64,000 nucleotides of DNA from Agrococcus sp. SL85 (GTDB lineage Bacteria; Actinomycetota; Actinomycetes; Actinomycetales; Microbacteriaceae), in NCBI RefSeq assembly GCF_026625845.1, contig NZ_CP113066.1, forward strand, positions 124,001 through 188,000, given 5' to 3'. Under the pieces are notes generated by a model. The model had not been told where the DNA came from. It did no database searches and worked only from the letters and a program-made list of their open reading frames with translations. Position 1 is the stretch's first letter; the number at the start of each line of letters is the position of its first letter. Below are positions 22,009 to 31,223 of this stretch, piece after piece. Both the position numbers and the translations under genes were made by a program.

Positions 22009-23463
22009 ATGCCCGAGTGGTCCATCCTGGCGATCGTCGCGGTCGTCATCGTCGCGGTCGTCGTCATGATCGTGAAGCTGCACGTCAACCCCGTGATCGC
22101 GCTCGCGATCGGCGCCGCGTCGATCGGCCTGCTCTCGGGCCTCGGCGCCATGGGCACGGTCGAGACCATGGCCGCCGGCTTCGGCGACACCATGGCCGAG
22201 GCGGGCCTGCTCATCGCCTGGGGCGTGCTCATCGGCTCGCTGCTCAACCGCATGGGCGCCATCACCCGCCTCGTCGAGACGCTGCTGCGCGCCTTCGGCC
22301 CCAAGGGCGTGCCCTATGCGATCGGCATCTCGTTCGCGACCTACCTGCAGACGATCTTCGTCGACGTCATGATCGTGCTCGCGGCGCCGCTCGCCCGCCG
22401 CATCGCGCCGCGCCTGGGCAAGGCGGGCGTGGGCATCATGGCGGCGACCTTCGCGATCAGCCTCGAGACCGGCATCGCGCTCATGGTGCCGGGCATCGGC
22501 GCGGTGATGATCGCCGCGAGCCTCGGCGTCCCCATCGGCCAGATGCTGCTGTGGGGCGTCGTGGTCGTCGTGCCGACCGTCATCATCTCGATCCTGCTCA
22601 TGACGATCGCGTTCCGAGCGGGGTTCTGGAAGGCGGGCGACGAGCTGGCGATGATCGACGACGGCGGCGAGCGCGATGCGTCCGGCGCGGGCCCCGAGGA
22701 CGCCCCGCGCTCGGTCGCCGGCGCGACCCGCTCGATCCCCGTCGCCGACGCCGACGCGCAGGCCGACCGCAGCGGCGCGGGCGTGCTCGTGGCCGAGCAC
22801 GACGACCCGACGATCCGCCGCCTGCCGCTCCTCGTGCTCTTCGCGCCGCTGCTGCTCTCGCTCGTGCTCATCGCGCTCGGCGCGATCCTCGACGTCGCGG
22901 GCCTCGAGGTGCCGCCGATGCAGTTCCTCGGCGCCCCCGCCATCGCGCTGCTCATCGGCGTCATCGGCACCGCCGTGATCGCGCGCCGCGTGCTCGGCCG
23001 CACCGAGCTCGAGCGCGCGCTCGTGCACGGCTTCAAGGACGCCGGCCAGATCTTCGCGCTCACGGGCGTCGGCGGCGCGCTCGCCGCGGTCATCGCCGCC
23101 GGCGAGCTGGGGCCGCTGCTCACGCAGTACCTGGGCGCCTCGGCGTTCGCGCCGATCCTGCTCGTGTGGGCCTTCGCCGCGATCCTCCACATCGCCGTGG
23201 GCTCGGTGACGCTCTCGGCCATGACCGCCGCCGGCATCCTCGCGCCCGTCGCCGCGAGCCTCGGCCTCGACCCCGTGCTCGTCGGCCTCGCGGCCGGCGC
23301 GGGCGCGCTCTTCTGCATCCACGTCACGTCGAACACCTTCTGGCTGCTGCAGTCGTTCCTCGGCCAGTCGGTGCGCGGCGCGCTCAAGTCGGTGACCGTC
23401 GGCGTCTCGGTCGCGAGCATCGTCGCGCTCGGCATGGTGCTGCTGCTCTCGCTCGTGCTCTGA
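22009..23463 (+). CDS. GntP-family organic acid permease
   Basis: 484 aa from ATG at 22009 with ribosome site GGAGAGGGAG. About a dozen membrane helices in two halves, with a hydrophilic loop of about 75 residues near the middle. Family phrases include INPVIAL-like VNPVIALAIGA, FGDTMAEAGLLIAWG, GISFATYLQTIFVDVMIVLAAP, FALTGVGGALAAVI and HIAVGSVTLSAMTAAGILAP. GntP members take up gluconate, serine and other hydroxy acids. The neighbouring CoA-transferase and HMG-CoA-lyase-like enzyme suggest a branched hydroxy dicarboxylate. First gene of an IclR-controlled operon. Confidence 0.9.
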   Translation: MPEWSILAIVAVVIVAVVVMIVKLHVNPVIALAIGAASIGLLSGLGAMGTVETMAAGFGDTMAEAGLLIAWGVLIGSLLNRMGAITRLVETLLRAFGPKGVPYAIGISFATYLQTIFVDVMIVLAAPLARRIAPRLGKAGVGIMAATFAISLETGIALMVPGIGAVMIAASLGVPIGQMLLWGVVVVVPTVIISILLMTIAFRAGFWKAGDELAMIDDGGERDASGAGPEDAPRSVAGATRSIPVADADAQADRSGAGVLVAEHDDPTIRRLPLLVLFAPLLLSLVLIALGAILDVAGLEVPPMQFLGAPAIALLIGVIGTAVIARRVLGRTELERALVHGFKDAGQIFALTGVGGALAAVIAAGELGPLLTQYLGASAFAPILLVWAFAAILHIAVGSVTLSAMTAAGILAPVAASLGLDPVLVGLAAGAGALFCIHVTSNTFWLLQSFLGQSVRGALKSVTVGVSVASIVALGMVLLLSLVL

Positions 23464-23494
23464 GCCGCGCATCCGTCATCCAGGGAGGACCCCC

Positions 23495-24734
23495 ATGACC
23501 CACCGCCCCCTCGCCGGCATCCGCGTGCTGGAGCTCGGGAACTACATCGCCGCGCCCACCGCCGGCCGCCTGCTCGCCGACTTCGGCGCCGACGTCGTGA
23601 AGGTCGAGCGGCCCGGCACCGGCGACGAGCTGCGCCGCTGGCGCCTCCACGCCGGCTCGACGTCGATGCTCTTCCGCGCCGTCAATCGCGGCAAGCGCTC
23701 GGTCGTGCTCGACCTCCGCTCCGAGGAGGGGCGCGAGGCCGTGCTCGCGCTCGCCGCGGAGGCCGACGTCGTGCTCGAGAACTTCCGCCCCGGCACGCTC
23801 GAGCGATGGGGCCTCTCCCCCGCGGACCTCGAGGCCAGGAACCCCGGGCTCGTGCTCGTGCGCATCTCGGCCTTCGGGCAGACCGGGCCGCTCGCGCCGC
23901 GGCCGGGCTTCGCGGCGGTGGCGGAGGCCCACGGCGGCTTCCGCGAGCTCGTCGGCGAGCCGGGGCGACCGCCGAGCCGCACCGGCTTCTCGATCGGCGA
24001 CACGATCGCAGGCCTCTACGCCGCCTTCGGCGCCGTCATGCAGCTGCTCGAGCGCGAGCGCGGCCGCCCCGAGGGGGTGCCGCTCGACCGCCGCGCGATC
24101 GACGTCGCCCTCAACGAGGCGATGCTCTCGGTGACGGAGTCGCTCGTGCCCGACTGGGAGGCGTACGGCGTGCGCCGCGAGCGCACCGGCGGGCGCATGG
24201 AGGGCATCGCGCCGTCGAACGCCTACCTGTGCGCCGACGGCCGCTCGATCGTCGTGGCCGGCAACGGGGACGGCATCTTCCGCCGCTACATGGAGGCCAT
24301 CGGTCGGCCCGAGCTCGGCACCGACCCGTCGCTCGCCTCGAACGAGGGCCGCTGGGCGCGCCGCGACGAGGCTCGACGCGGCGATCGGCGCGTGGACGGC
24401 CGGTCGCGCCGCGGCCGACGCGCTCGCGGTGCTCGACGAGGCGGGGGTGCCCGCTGGCCTCATCGCCACCGCCGAGGACGTGTGCGCCGACGCGCAGTAC
24501 GCGGCGCGCGACATGGTGCAGCGCTTCGACGTGCACGACGGCGAGGCGCTCCGCGAGGGCGTCGGCTTCCCGGGCATCGTGCCGGTGATCGGCGGCCGCT
24601 CGCTGCCGATCGCGCATCCGGGGCCGGACCTCGGCGCGCACACCGCCGAGGTGCTCGGCGAGTGGCTCGGGTGGGATGCGGCGCGGGTCGAGGCGCTCGC
24701 CGGCGCTGCGACGAACGTGGAGGCCCGGGCGTGA
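23495..24734 (+). CDS. CaiB/BaiF (family III) CoA-transferase, reading frame broken by one extra base
   Basis: The first 290 codons read cleanly: RVLELGNYIAAPTAGRLLADFGADVVKVE, ENFRPGTLERWGLSP, RISAFGQTGPLAPRPGF and the catalytic aspartate at residue 169 in FSIGDTIAGLYAAFG. At 24370-24371 an extra G (GAGGCTCG for GAGCTCG) shifts the frame. The correct continuation (AVLDEAGVPAGLIATAEDVCADAQYAARDM to the stop at 24734) lies in the next frame. The total of 1240 bp is 413 codons plus one base, so the restored protein is 412 aa, normal for the family. It probably moves CoA from succinyl- or acetyl-CoA to the imported acid. Confidence 0.9.
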
Positions 24735-25642
24735 GCGTCGCGATCCGCGACGTGACGCTCCGCGACGGCCTGCAGCTCACGGGCAAGCCGCTGCCGACGG
24801 AGCGCAAGGTCGCGCTCGTGCGAGCGCTGCTCGCGCTCGGCGTCGAGGAGCTCGAGATCGGCTCGATGGCGCGGCCCGACCTCGTGCCCGCCGTCGCCGA
24901 CACGCTCGACGTCGTGGCGGCGCTGACACCTGCGGAGCTCGAGCGCTGCTGGATCTGGGTGGCGACGCCGCGGCACGTCGAGCGTGCCCGCGCTGCCGGG
25001 GCGACCCGCTTCCAGTACTGCTTCTCGGCCTCCGACGGCCACAACCGCGCGAACGTCGGCCGCGACACCGAGACCTCGATCGCGGCGATGCCGGAGGCCG
25101 TGGCCGCCGCGGGGCCGGCCGGCCGGGTGCAGCTCTGCATCGCCACGTCGTTCACGTGCCCCTTCGAGGGCGAGGTGCCGCTCGAGCGCGTCGCGGGGAT
25201 CCTCGCCGACCCGCGGACGGCGGGTGCGAGCCACGTGGTGATCGCCGACACGCTCGGGCAGGCGCACCCGGCCGAGGTCGCGCGGCGCGTGGCGCTCGCG
25301 GCCCGCGAGCGGCCGGAGGCGGGCCTCGTCTTCCACGGCCACGACACGTGGGGCCTCGGCGTCGCGAACGCGCTCGCCGCCGCCGGCGCCGGCGCGGGCG
25401 TGCTCGACGGCGCGCTCGGCGGCCTCGGCGGCTGCCCGTTCGCCCCGGGCGCCTCCGGCAACACCGCCACCGAGGACCTCGCCTTCGGCCTGCGGCCCGC
25501 GTGGGCCGACCCCGCCTCCTTCGCCGAGCTCGTGCGGCTCGGGCAGGAGGTCACGGGGCTGCTCGCCGAGGACGACCGCGCCCGCGTGCTCGGCGGCGCG
25601 CTGAGCGAGCGCGCCCGCGCGTTCCCCTGGACGCTCCGCTAG
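24731..25642 (+). CDS. Hydroxymethylglutaryl-CoA lyase family protein
   Basis: 303 aa from GTG at 24731, overlapping the CoA-transferase stop (GTGA). TIM-barrel of the HMGL/DRE-TIM family: IRDVTLRDGLQ (metal and substrate), FQYCFSASDGHNRAN, FTCPFEGEV, IADTLGQAHP, the metal histidines in FHGHDTWGLGVANALAA, and the catalytic-loop cysteine in GGLGGCPFAPGASGNTATEDL. It would cleave a hydroxyacyl-CoA to acetyl-CoA plus a keto acid. With a CoA-transferase and no hydratase in the operon, direct activation of 3-hydroxy-3-methylglutarate (or a close analogue such as citramalate) fits best. Confidence 0.9.
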   Translation: MSVAIRDVTLRDGLQLTGKPLPTERKVALVRALLALGVEELEIGSMARPDLVPAVADTLDVVAALTPAELERCWIWVATPRHVERARAAGATRFQYCFSASDGHNRANVGRDTETSIAAMPEAVAAAGPAGRVQLCIATSFTCPFEGEVPLERVAGILADPRTAGASHVVIADTLGQAHPAEVARRVALAARERPEAGLVFHGHDTWGLGVANALAAAGAGAGVLDGALGGLGGCPFAPGASGNTATEDLAFGLRPAWADPASFAELVRLGQEVTGLLAEDDRARVLGGALSERARAFPWTLR

Positions 25643-25648
25643 CCGCGA

Positions 25649-25714
25649 TCTCGACGTCTGCGCGCGCACCTCGCGCCCGATCCGGGGCTCGGGATGCGCG
25701 CCCAGGCGTCGAGA
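25649..25714. terminator. Long imperfect hairpin between convergent genes (TCTCGACG inverted-repeat family, copy 2)
   Basis: The left arm starting TCTCGACGTCTGCGCGCGC at 25649 pairs with the right arm ending AGGCGTCGAGA at 25714, about 19 of 22 positions. It begins 7 nt after the lyase stop and ends 17 nt before the kinase stop, so it can serve as a bidirectional terminator. It is related in sequence to the hairpin at 21022-21088. Confidence 0.7.
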
Positions 25715-25730
25715 CCGGAGGGGACGCGCC

Positions 25731-26192
25731 TCACGCGGTGGTGCGGAGGGTGTGGGGCTCGTCGGCGCCCGGCCACTCGAAGCCGTCCACGTAGGCGGCG
25801 AGGGCCGCGTCGCCGAGCACGACCGATTCGGGACCGGGCGCGCGGGCGCGCACGCGCTCGCGGAGCACCGCGAGCGGTGCCGACACCACGACGAGCTCGT
25901 GGCTCGCGCCGAGCGCCTCGCAGCGCGAGCGCCACGCATCGCGCACCCAGCGCGCCGCCATCGAGGCGTCGACCACCACGCGCTCCCCCGCCGCGACCGC
26001 CTGCCGCAGGCGCGCGTGCAGGTCGGCGTCGATCGCCTCGACGAGCGCGCGGGAGGGCCGCCCGTCGCGGACGCCGCGCGCCCACGCTTCGCGGTCGAAC
26101 GAGAGCACCACGGCCCCCGCGGCCTCGAGCCCGCGCGCGAGCGTCGTCTTGCCCGCGCCCGCCGGGCCGCACAGCAGCGTCACCTGCGCCAT
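25731..26192 (-). CDS. Small P-loop kinase/AAA-type ATPase
   Basis: 153 aa. It begins VTLLCGPAGAGKTTLARGLE (Walker A) and continues with LSFDREAWARG, RVVVDASMAARWVRDAWRSRCEALG and a lid-like VLRERVRARAP. This is the layout of small zeta-toxin-like or gluconate/shikimate-kinase-like proteins of unknown substrate. No antitoxin-sized partner is next to it, so a toxin role is not supported. Leaderless: TACGCT at 26204-26199, six bases before the ATG. Confidence 0.8.
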   Translation of the reverse strand: MAQVTLLCGPAGAGKTTLARGLEAAGAVVLSFDREAWARGVRDGRPSRALVEAIDADLHARLRQAVAAGERVVVDASMAARWVRDAWRSRCEALGASHELVVVSAPLAVLRERVRARAPGPESVVLGDAALAAYVDGFEWPGADEPHTLRTTA

Positions 26193-26302
26193 GGCGCGAG
26201 CGTAGCGGCGGCGACCCTGCGGCGGCCTCCCCGCGCGGTGCCTGCCGCGCGGGGCATCTCGCGCGCCGGCTCCCCCGCGCCGCCGCCCGAGCACCGCCTC
26301 CG

Positions 26303-26419
26303 GCGCGGCTCGGGCCAGGGTCGCGTGGGTGCGCCAGGCGCCGAGGATCGCGCCGAGCGGGCGCGGCTCAGGCCACGGTCGCGTGCGCGCGCCAGGCGCC
26401 CAGGAGCGCGCCGAGCAGC
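26303..26419. repeat. 58-bp tandem duplication of the 3' end of the SdpI-like gene
   Basis: The segment 26361-26419, which contains the stop and last codons of the SdpI-like gene, is repeated as a diverged copy at 26303-26359 just downstream. Both start GCGCGGCTC and share GGTCGCGTG and GCGCCAGGCGCC. In the downstream copy the stop (tca on the plus strand) has become tcg. Confidence 0.7.
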
Positions 26420-26739
26420 AGCGAGATCGCCGCGAGCACGACGAGCACCGCCCCCGTCGCCGGCGAGCCCGCGAGCGCCGCCGCGAAGCCGCCGAACCCG
26501 GCGAGCGTCGCCACCGAGCCCGTCAGCCACGTGATGGGCGTCGCTGCGCGATGGCCGAGCCGCCACGCGTCGTCGCTCGCGAGGAGCGTGCGCGTGCGGA
26601 TGCCGGCGTAGGGGTTGCGGCGCAGCCTCCCGATGCCGGCGAGGTGCACGAGCACGATCGCGCCGACCGATCCGAGCACGACGGCGGCCGAGGCGAGGGC
26701 CAGGCCCCATGCCGCCCCGGCGAGCTCCTGCGCATCCAT
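26368..26739 (-). CDS. SdpI-family membrane protein
   Basis: 123 aa with three membrane helices. The phrase RRNPYAGIRTRTLLASDDAWRLGHRAATP is the SdpI/YhfL signature. In Bacillus SdpI is the immunity protein to the SdpC toxin, but most members have no toxin partner and none is visible here. The gene lies between a P-loop kinase and an MFS transporter, all on the minus strand. The 3' end is tandemly duplicated. Confidence 0.82.
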   Translation of the reverse strand: MDAQELAGAAWGLALASAAVVLGSVGAIVLVHLAGIGRLRRNPYAGIRTRTLLASDDAWRLGHRAATPITWLTGSVATLAGFGGFAAALAGSPATGAVLVVLAAISLLLGALLGAWRAHATVA

Positions 26740-26775
26740 GCCCCCATCGTCCCACGCCGGGCGCGGCGCTCGGCC

Positions 26776-28006
26776 TCAGCGAGCCGTGCGGAGCGGCGAC
26801 GCGGCCAGCCCGATCGCGGCGACCGCGAAGCCCGCGACGACGGCGAGCAGCACGGGCCCGATGCCCCAGGCATCGGCGGCGATGCCCGCCGCGGGCGCCG
26901 CGAGCACGATCATGCCGCGGTTCACCGTGCGCATCGTCGCGTTCATGCGCGACTGCATCGCATCCGGCGTCGCCCGCTGCCGCAGCGCCATCTCGCTCGG
27001 GTTGCCGACGCCCATGCCGACGCCGACCACGACGAGGCCGGCGACCACGACCACGAGGCCGGCCCCCTGCGCCATCGGCGCGAGCGCGGGCACGGCCACG
27101 ACGCCCCAGCCGAGCGGCGAGGTCGCGCGCGCGACGAGGATCGTCGCCGTCTCGCCGAGCCGGGCCGCGGCGACCGCAGCGAGGGCCGTGCCGAGCAGCG
27201 TCGCCGCCCCGAGCACGCCGAGGGCGAGCCCGAGGCCCGCGGGGCCGGCGTCCAGGCCCGTGAGCACGAGCGGCACGAGCAGCGTCATCGCGGCGCCGTT
27301 GCAGAGGAACCACGCGTGCGTCCACCGCGCGAAGGGGCCGAGCCGCGGGTGCCGGTGCACGAAGCGCAGGCCCCGCCCGATCGAGCGGCCGAGCGGCGCG
27401 CGCCGCGCGGGCGCGGGCTCGTCGACCGGCATGGTCGCGAGCACCGCGGCCGAGACGAGGTGCGCGACCGACGCCAGCAGCAGCGCGACGGGCGCCCCGA
27501 GCCACGCGATGAGCGCGCCCGAGGCCGCGGGGCCGGCCGACTGCGCGACGCCCGCGCCCGCGTCGAGGCGCTGGTGCGCCGCGAGCAGCGCGCGGCCTGG
27601 GCACGAGCCGCGGCACGAATGCCTGCGAGGCGGCGTCGTTCACGAGGCTCGCGGCCCCGAGCAGCAGCGCGCCCGCGAGGAGCGGCCAGAGCGCACCGCC
27701 GCCCGCGAGCCACAGCGCGCCGAGGCCTGCGAGGATCGCGAAGCGCGCGAGGTCGGAGACGAGCATCGCCGTGCGGCGACGCCAGCCCTCGACGAGCGCA
27801 CCCACCGCGAGCCCGAGCACGACGTAGGGCAACCAGCGCGCCGCGGCGAGCCAGCCCACCTCCGCCGCCCCGCCGCCCAGGTCCTCCACGACCATCGCCT
27901 GCAGCGCGAGGAGCGCGAGGCCGATGCCCGTGCCGGTCGCGAGCTCGACGCCCCAGAATCGCCAGAACGCGGCGCCGAGGCGCTCCCGCCCCGACGCCGC
28001 GCTCAT
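26776..28006 (-). CDS. MFS transporter, reading frame broken by one extra base
   Basis: The N-terminal half (FWRFWGVELATGTGIGLALLALQAM to NDAASQAFVPRLVP) and the C-terminal half (VLATMPVDEPAPARRAP to the stop at 26776) lie in different frames. The change falls at the plus-strand c pair 27596-27597: reading AGCCGC instead of AGGCCGC gives LVPSRALLAAHQRLD, the normal MFS continuation. Total 1231 bp, one over 410 codons; restored length 409 aa and twelve helices. It resembles NreB/enterobactin-exporter-like MFS proteins. The start is 7 nt after the prfA stop. Confidence 0.85.
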
Positions 28007-28013
28007 CGCAGGA

Positions 28014-29093
28014 TCAGGCCTCGGCGGCGAGGGCCGCGAGGCGCGCCTCCTCGTCGGCCTGGATGCACGAGTCGATCACGGGCTGCAGCGCGCCGTCCAT
28101 GACGGTGTCGAGGTTGTACGCCTTGAAGCCCGTGCGGTGGTCGGCGATGCGGTTCTCGGGGAAGTTGTACGTGCGGATGCGCTCCGAGCGATCCATGCCG
28201 CGGATCTGCGAGCGGCGCGCGTCGGACGCGGCCGCGTCGAGCTCCTCCTGCTGCTTCGCGAGCAGGCGGGCGCGCAGCACGCGCATGCCGGCCTCGCGGT
28301 TCTGCAGCTGGCTCTTCTCGTTCTGCATCGAGACGACGATGCCCGTGGGCAGGTGCGTGATGCGCACGGCCGAATCGGTCGTGTTGACGCTCTGGCCGCC
28401 CGGGCCCGACGACCGGAAGACGTCGATCTTCAGGTCGTTCTGGTCGATCTGGATCTCCTCGGGCTCGTCGACCTCGGGGAAGACGAGCACGCCCGTCGTC
28501 GACGTGTGGATGCGCCCCTGCGCCTCCGTCGCCGGCACGCGCTGCACGCGGTGCACGCCGCCCTCGTACTTCAGCGAGGCCCACACGCCCTCGGCGGGGT
28601 CGCTCGAGGAGCCCTTGATGGCGATCTGGACGTCCTTGAAGCCGCCCATGTCGCTCGGGGTCGACTCGAGCATCTCGACCTTCCAGCCGCGGCCGGTCGC
28701 GTAGTGCGAGTACATGCGCATGAGGTCGGCCGCGAAGAGCGCCGACTCCTCGCCGCCCTCGCCGCCCTTGATCTCCATGATCACGTCGCGCCCGTCGTCC
28801 GGGTCGCGCGGGATGAGCAGCCGCCGCAGGCGCTCCTCGGCCTCGTGGGCCGCGGCCTCGAGGCCCGGCACCTCCTCGGCGAAGGCGTCGTCCTCGCGGG
28901 CGAGCTCGCGCGCGGCCTCGAGGTCCTCGAGCGCGCCCGTCCACCGCTCGTGGGCGGCCTTGATCTGGCTGAGCTCCGCGTAGCGGCGGTTCACCCTGCG
29001 CGCACGGCCGGCGTCGGCGTGCAGCGCAGGGTCCGCGAGCTGCTGCTCGAGGTCGGCGTGCTCGGCGAGCAGGCCCGACACCGACTCGAACAC
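28014..29093 (-). CDS. prfA: Peptide chain release factor 1
   Basis: 359 aa from GTG at 29093, immediately after the rho stop. It has the RF1 stop-codon region ([21 protein letters not shown], i.e. a P-A-T tripeptide) and the peptidyl-hydrolysis GGQ loop ([19 protein letters not shown]). Releases proteins at UAA and UAG. Normally followed by prmC; here an MFS gene follows instead. Confidence 0.97.
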   Translation of the reverse strand: MFESVSGLLAEHADLEQQLADPALHADAGRARRVNRRYAELSQIKAAHERWTGALEDLEAARELAREDDAFAEEVPGLEAAAHEAEERLRRLLIPRDPDDGRDVIMEIKGGEGGEESALFAADLMRMYSHYATGRGWKVEMLESTPSDMGGFKDVQIAIKGSSSDPAEGVWASLKYEGGVHRVQRVPATEAQGRIHTSTTGVLVFPEVDEPEEIQIDQNDLKIDVFRSSGPGGQSVNTTDSAVRITHLPTGIVVSMQNEKSQLQNREAGMRVLRARLLAKQQEELDAAASDARRSQIRGMDRSERIRTYNFPENRIADHRTGFKAYNLDTVMDGALQPVIDSCIQADEEARLAALAAEA

Positions 29094-29094
29094 G

Positions 29095-31083
29095 TCAGTC
29101 CTTGTCGTGCTGGCCGGGCACCGACTTCGAGACCTTCATGAGGAACTCGACGTTCGACTGCGACTCCTTGAGCTGCTTGAGCACGAGCTCGAGCGCCTGC
29201 TGCGTCTCGAGGCCCGCGAGCGCGCGGCGCAGCTTCCACATGACCTTCGTCTCCTCGACGCCCATGAGCATCTCCTCGCGGCGCGTGCCGGAGGCGTTGA
29301 CGTCGACCGCGGGGAAGATCCGCTTGTCGGCCATGTGGCGCGAGAGCCGCAGCTCCATGTTGCCGGTGCCCTTGAACTCCTCGAAGATCACCTCGTCCAT
29401 CTTCGAGCCGGTCTCGACGAGCGCGGTGGCGAGGATCGTCAGCGAGCCGCCGTGCTCGATGTTGCGCGCGGCGCCGAAGAACTTCTTCGGCGGGTAGAGC
29501 GCGCTCGAGTCGACGCCGCCCGAGAGGATGCGGCCGGAGGCGGGGGCCGAGAGGTTGTAGGCGCGGCCGAGGCGCGTGATGCCGTCGAGCAGCACGACGA
29601 CGTCGTGGCCGAGCTCGACGAGGCGCTTCGCGCGCTCGATCGCGAGCTCGGCGACCGTCGTGTGGTCCTCGGCGGGCCGGTCGAAGGTCGACGCGATGAC
29701 CTCGCCCTTGACGGTGCGCTGGAAGTCGGTGACCTCCTCGGGGCGCTCGTCGACGAGGACGATCATGAGGTGGACCTCGGGGTTGTTCTCGGCGATCGCG
29801 TTGGCGATTGCCTGCATCACGAGGGTCTTGCCGGCCTTGGGCGGCGAGACGATGAGGCCGCGCTGGCCCTTGCCGATGGGCGCGACGAGATCGATGACGC
29901 GGGTCGAGAGCTTGTTCGACGTGGTCTCGAGGCGCAGGCGCTCCTGCGGGTAGAGCGGCGTGAGCTTCGAGAACTCGACGCGCGCGAGCGACTCCTCGAC
30001 GGTCTGGCCGTTCACCGAGTCGACGCGCACGAGCGCGTTGAACTTCTGGCGGCTCGACTGCTGCTCGCCCTCGCGCGGCTGCTTGATGGCGCCGACCACG
30101 GCGTCGCCCTTGCGGAGGCCGTGCTTCTTGACCTGCGCGAGCGAGACGTAGACGTCGTTCTGGCCGGGGAGGTAGCCGGAGGTGCGCACGAAGGCGTAGT
30201 TCTCCAGCACGTCGAGGATGCCGGCGACGGGCAGGAGCACGTCGTCCTCGTGGATCTCGGGCTCGGCGTCCTGGCCGCGGCGGTTGCGATCGCGCCCGCG
30301 CGAGCGGCGCGACGACTCGTCGGCCTGCTGCTGCGCCTGCTGCTGCTGGCCGCGGCCGCCGCGCTGGCCGTCCTTGCCCTGCTGCTGGCCGCCCTGGCGG
30401 CCGCCGCGCTGGCCGCCGCCCTGCTGGGCGTCGTCGGCGTCGTCCTGCTGGTCCTGCTGGCGGTCCTGGCCGCCCTTGCCGCGGCTGCGGCGGCGGCGCG
30501 AGGAGCGCTCGCCCTGCTCGGCCTGCTCGCCCTGCTCGGCCTTGGCGTCGCCCTCGGCGGCCTCGGCCTTCGCCTCGGGGGCCTCGGCCCGCTCCTGGGA
30601 CGCCTCGGCCTGCGCCTTGGGCGCCTCCGCCTCGGCGGCGGGCTCTGCGGCGGGCGCGTCGGCGGCCTCGGCGTCGGCCTTCCGGCGACGCGGGGCGCGC
30701 TTCTTCGGCGCGGCCTCCTCCGCGGCGGGGGCGGCGTCGGCGGTCGCCGGGGCGTCAGCCTGCGCGGCGGGCGCCGCCTCGTCGGCGGCCGCCTCGGCGG
30801 CAGCGGCCTCGGCGGCGATGGCCGCCTTCGTGCGGCGCGGGGCGCGCTTCTTCGGCGCGGCCTCGGCGGCGGGCGCGTCGGCGGTCGGCTCGGCCTTCGC
30901 GGCCGCGGTGCCGGCCTCGGCCTTCGCGGCCTCGGTGCCGGTCGGCTCGGCCTTCGCGGCCTGGCTGGCCGCCTGGTCGACCGAGGCGCTCGTGGCGCGG
31001 CGCGAGCGGCGCTTCGGCGCGGCCTGCTCGGCGGGAGCGGCGGCCTCGGCCGCAGGGGTGGTGTCGGTGGTCTCGCTGGTCAT
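29095..31083 (-). CDS. rho: Transcription termination factor Rho
   Basis: 662 aa, with a low-complexity N-terminal region of about 290 residues (Ala/Glu/Lys-rich, then Gln/Gly/Arg-rich) inserted ahead of the RNA-binding domain, as in Micrococcus and other actinobacteria. The core is intact: [27 protein letters not shown] (primary RNA site), [21 protein letters not shown] (Walker A), [31 protein letters not shown] (Walker B, Q-loop region) and the R-loop. The long arginine-rich segment helps Rho act on structured GC-rich RNA. A 140-nt leader separates it from thrB. Confidence 0.97.
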   Translation of the reverse strand: MTSETTDTTPAAEAAAPAEQAAPKRRSRRATSASVDQAASQAAKAEPTGTEAAKAEAGTAAAKAEPTADAPAAEAAPKKRAPRRTKAAIAAEAAAAEAAADEAAPAAQADAPATADAAPAAEEAAPKKRAPRRRKADAEAADAPAAEPAAEAEAPKAQAEASQERAEAPEAKAEAAEGDAKAEQGEQAEQGERSSRRRRSRGKGGQDRQQDQQDDADDAQQGGGQRGGRQGGQQQGKDGQRGGRGQQQQAQQQADESSRRSRGRDRNRRGQDAEPEIHEDDVLLPVAGILDVLENYAFVRTSGYLPGQNDVYVSLAQVKKHGLRKGDAVVGAIKQPREGEQQSSRQKFNALVRVDSVNGQTVEESLARVEFSKLTPLYPQERLRLETTSNKLSTRVIDLVAPIGKGQRGLIVSPPKAGKTLVMQAIANAIAENNPEVHLMIVLVDERPEEVTDFQRTVKGEVIASTFDRPAEDHTTVAELAIERAKRLVELGHDVVVLLDGITRLGRAYNLSAPASGRILSGGVDSSALYPPKKFFGAARNIEHGGSLTILATALVETGSKMDEVIFEEFKGTGNMELRLSRHMADKRIFPAVDVNASGTRREEMLMGVEETKVMWKLRRALAGLETQQALELVLKQLKESQSNVEFLMKVSKSVPGQHDKD

Positions 31084-31223
31084 GCGCGAGGGCTCCTTCA
31101 GATGTCGTACCGCGCGCGATGCGCGCAGGCGTGGGAGCTCATCTCCTGCTGCGTCGGTGGCCCCTGGGCCGGACCCGGCGCAAAGAACTGCGCGGAGAGG
31201 AGTGGGGATCGCCCCGTGCCGGG

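Noticed and set aside
26368..26739. SdpI-like gene as immunity gene of a toxin-immunity pair with the adjacent P-loop kinase
   Set aside because: No SdpC-like toxin or SdpR regulator is present, and the kinase resembles metabolic P-loop proteins; the pairing is not supported.
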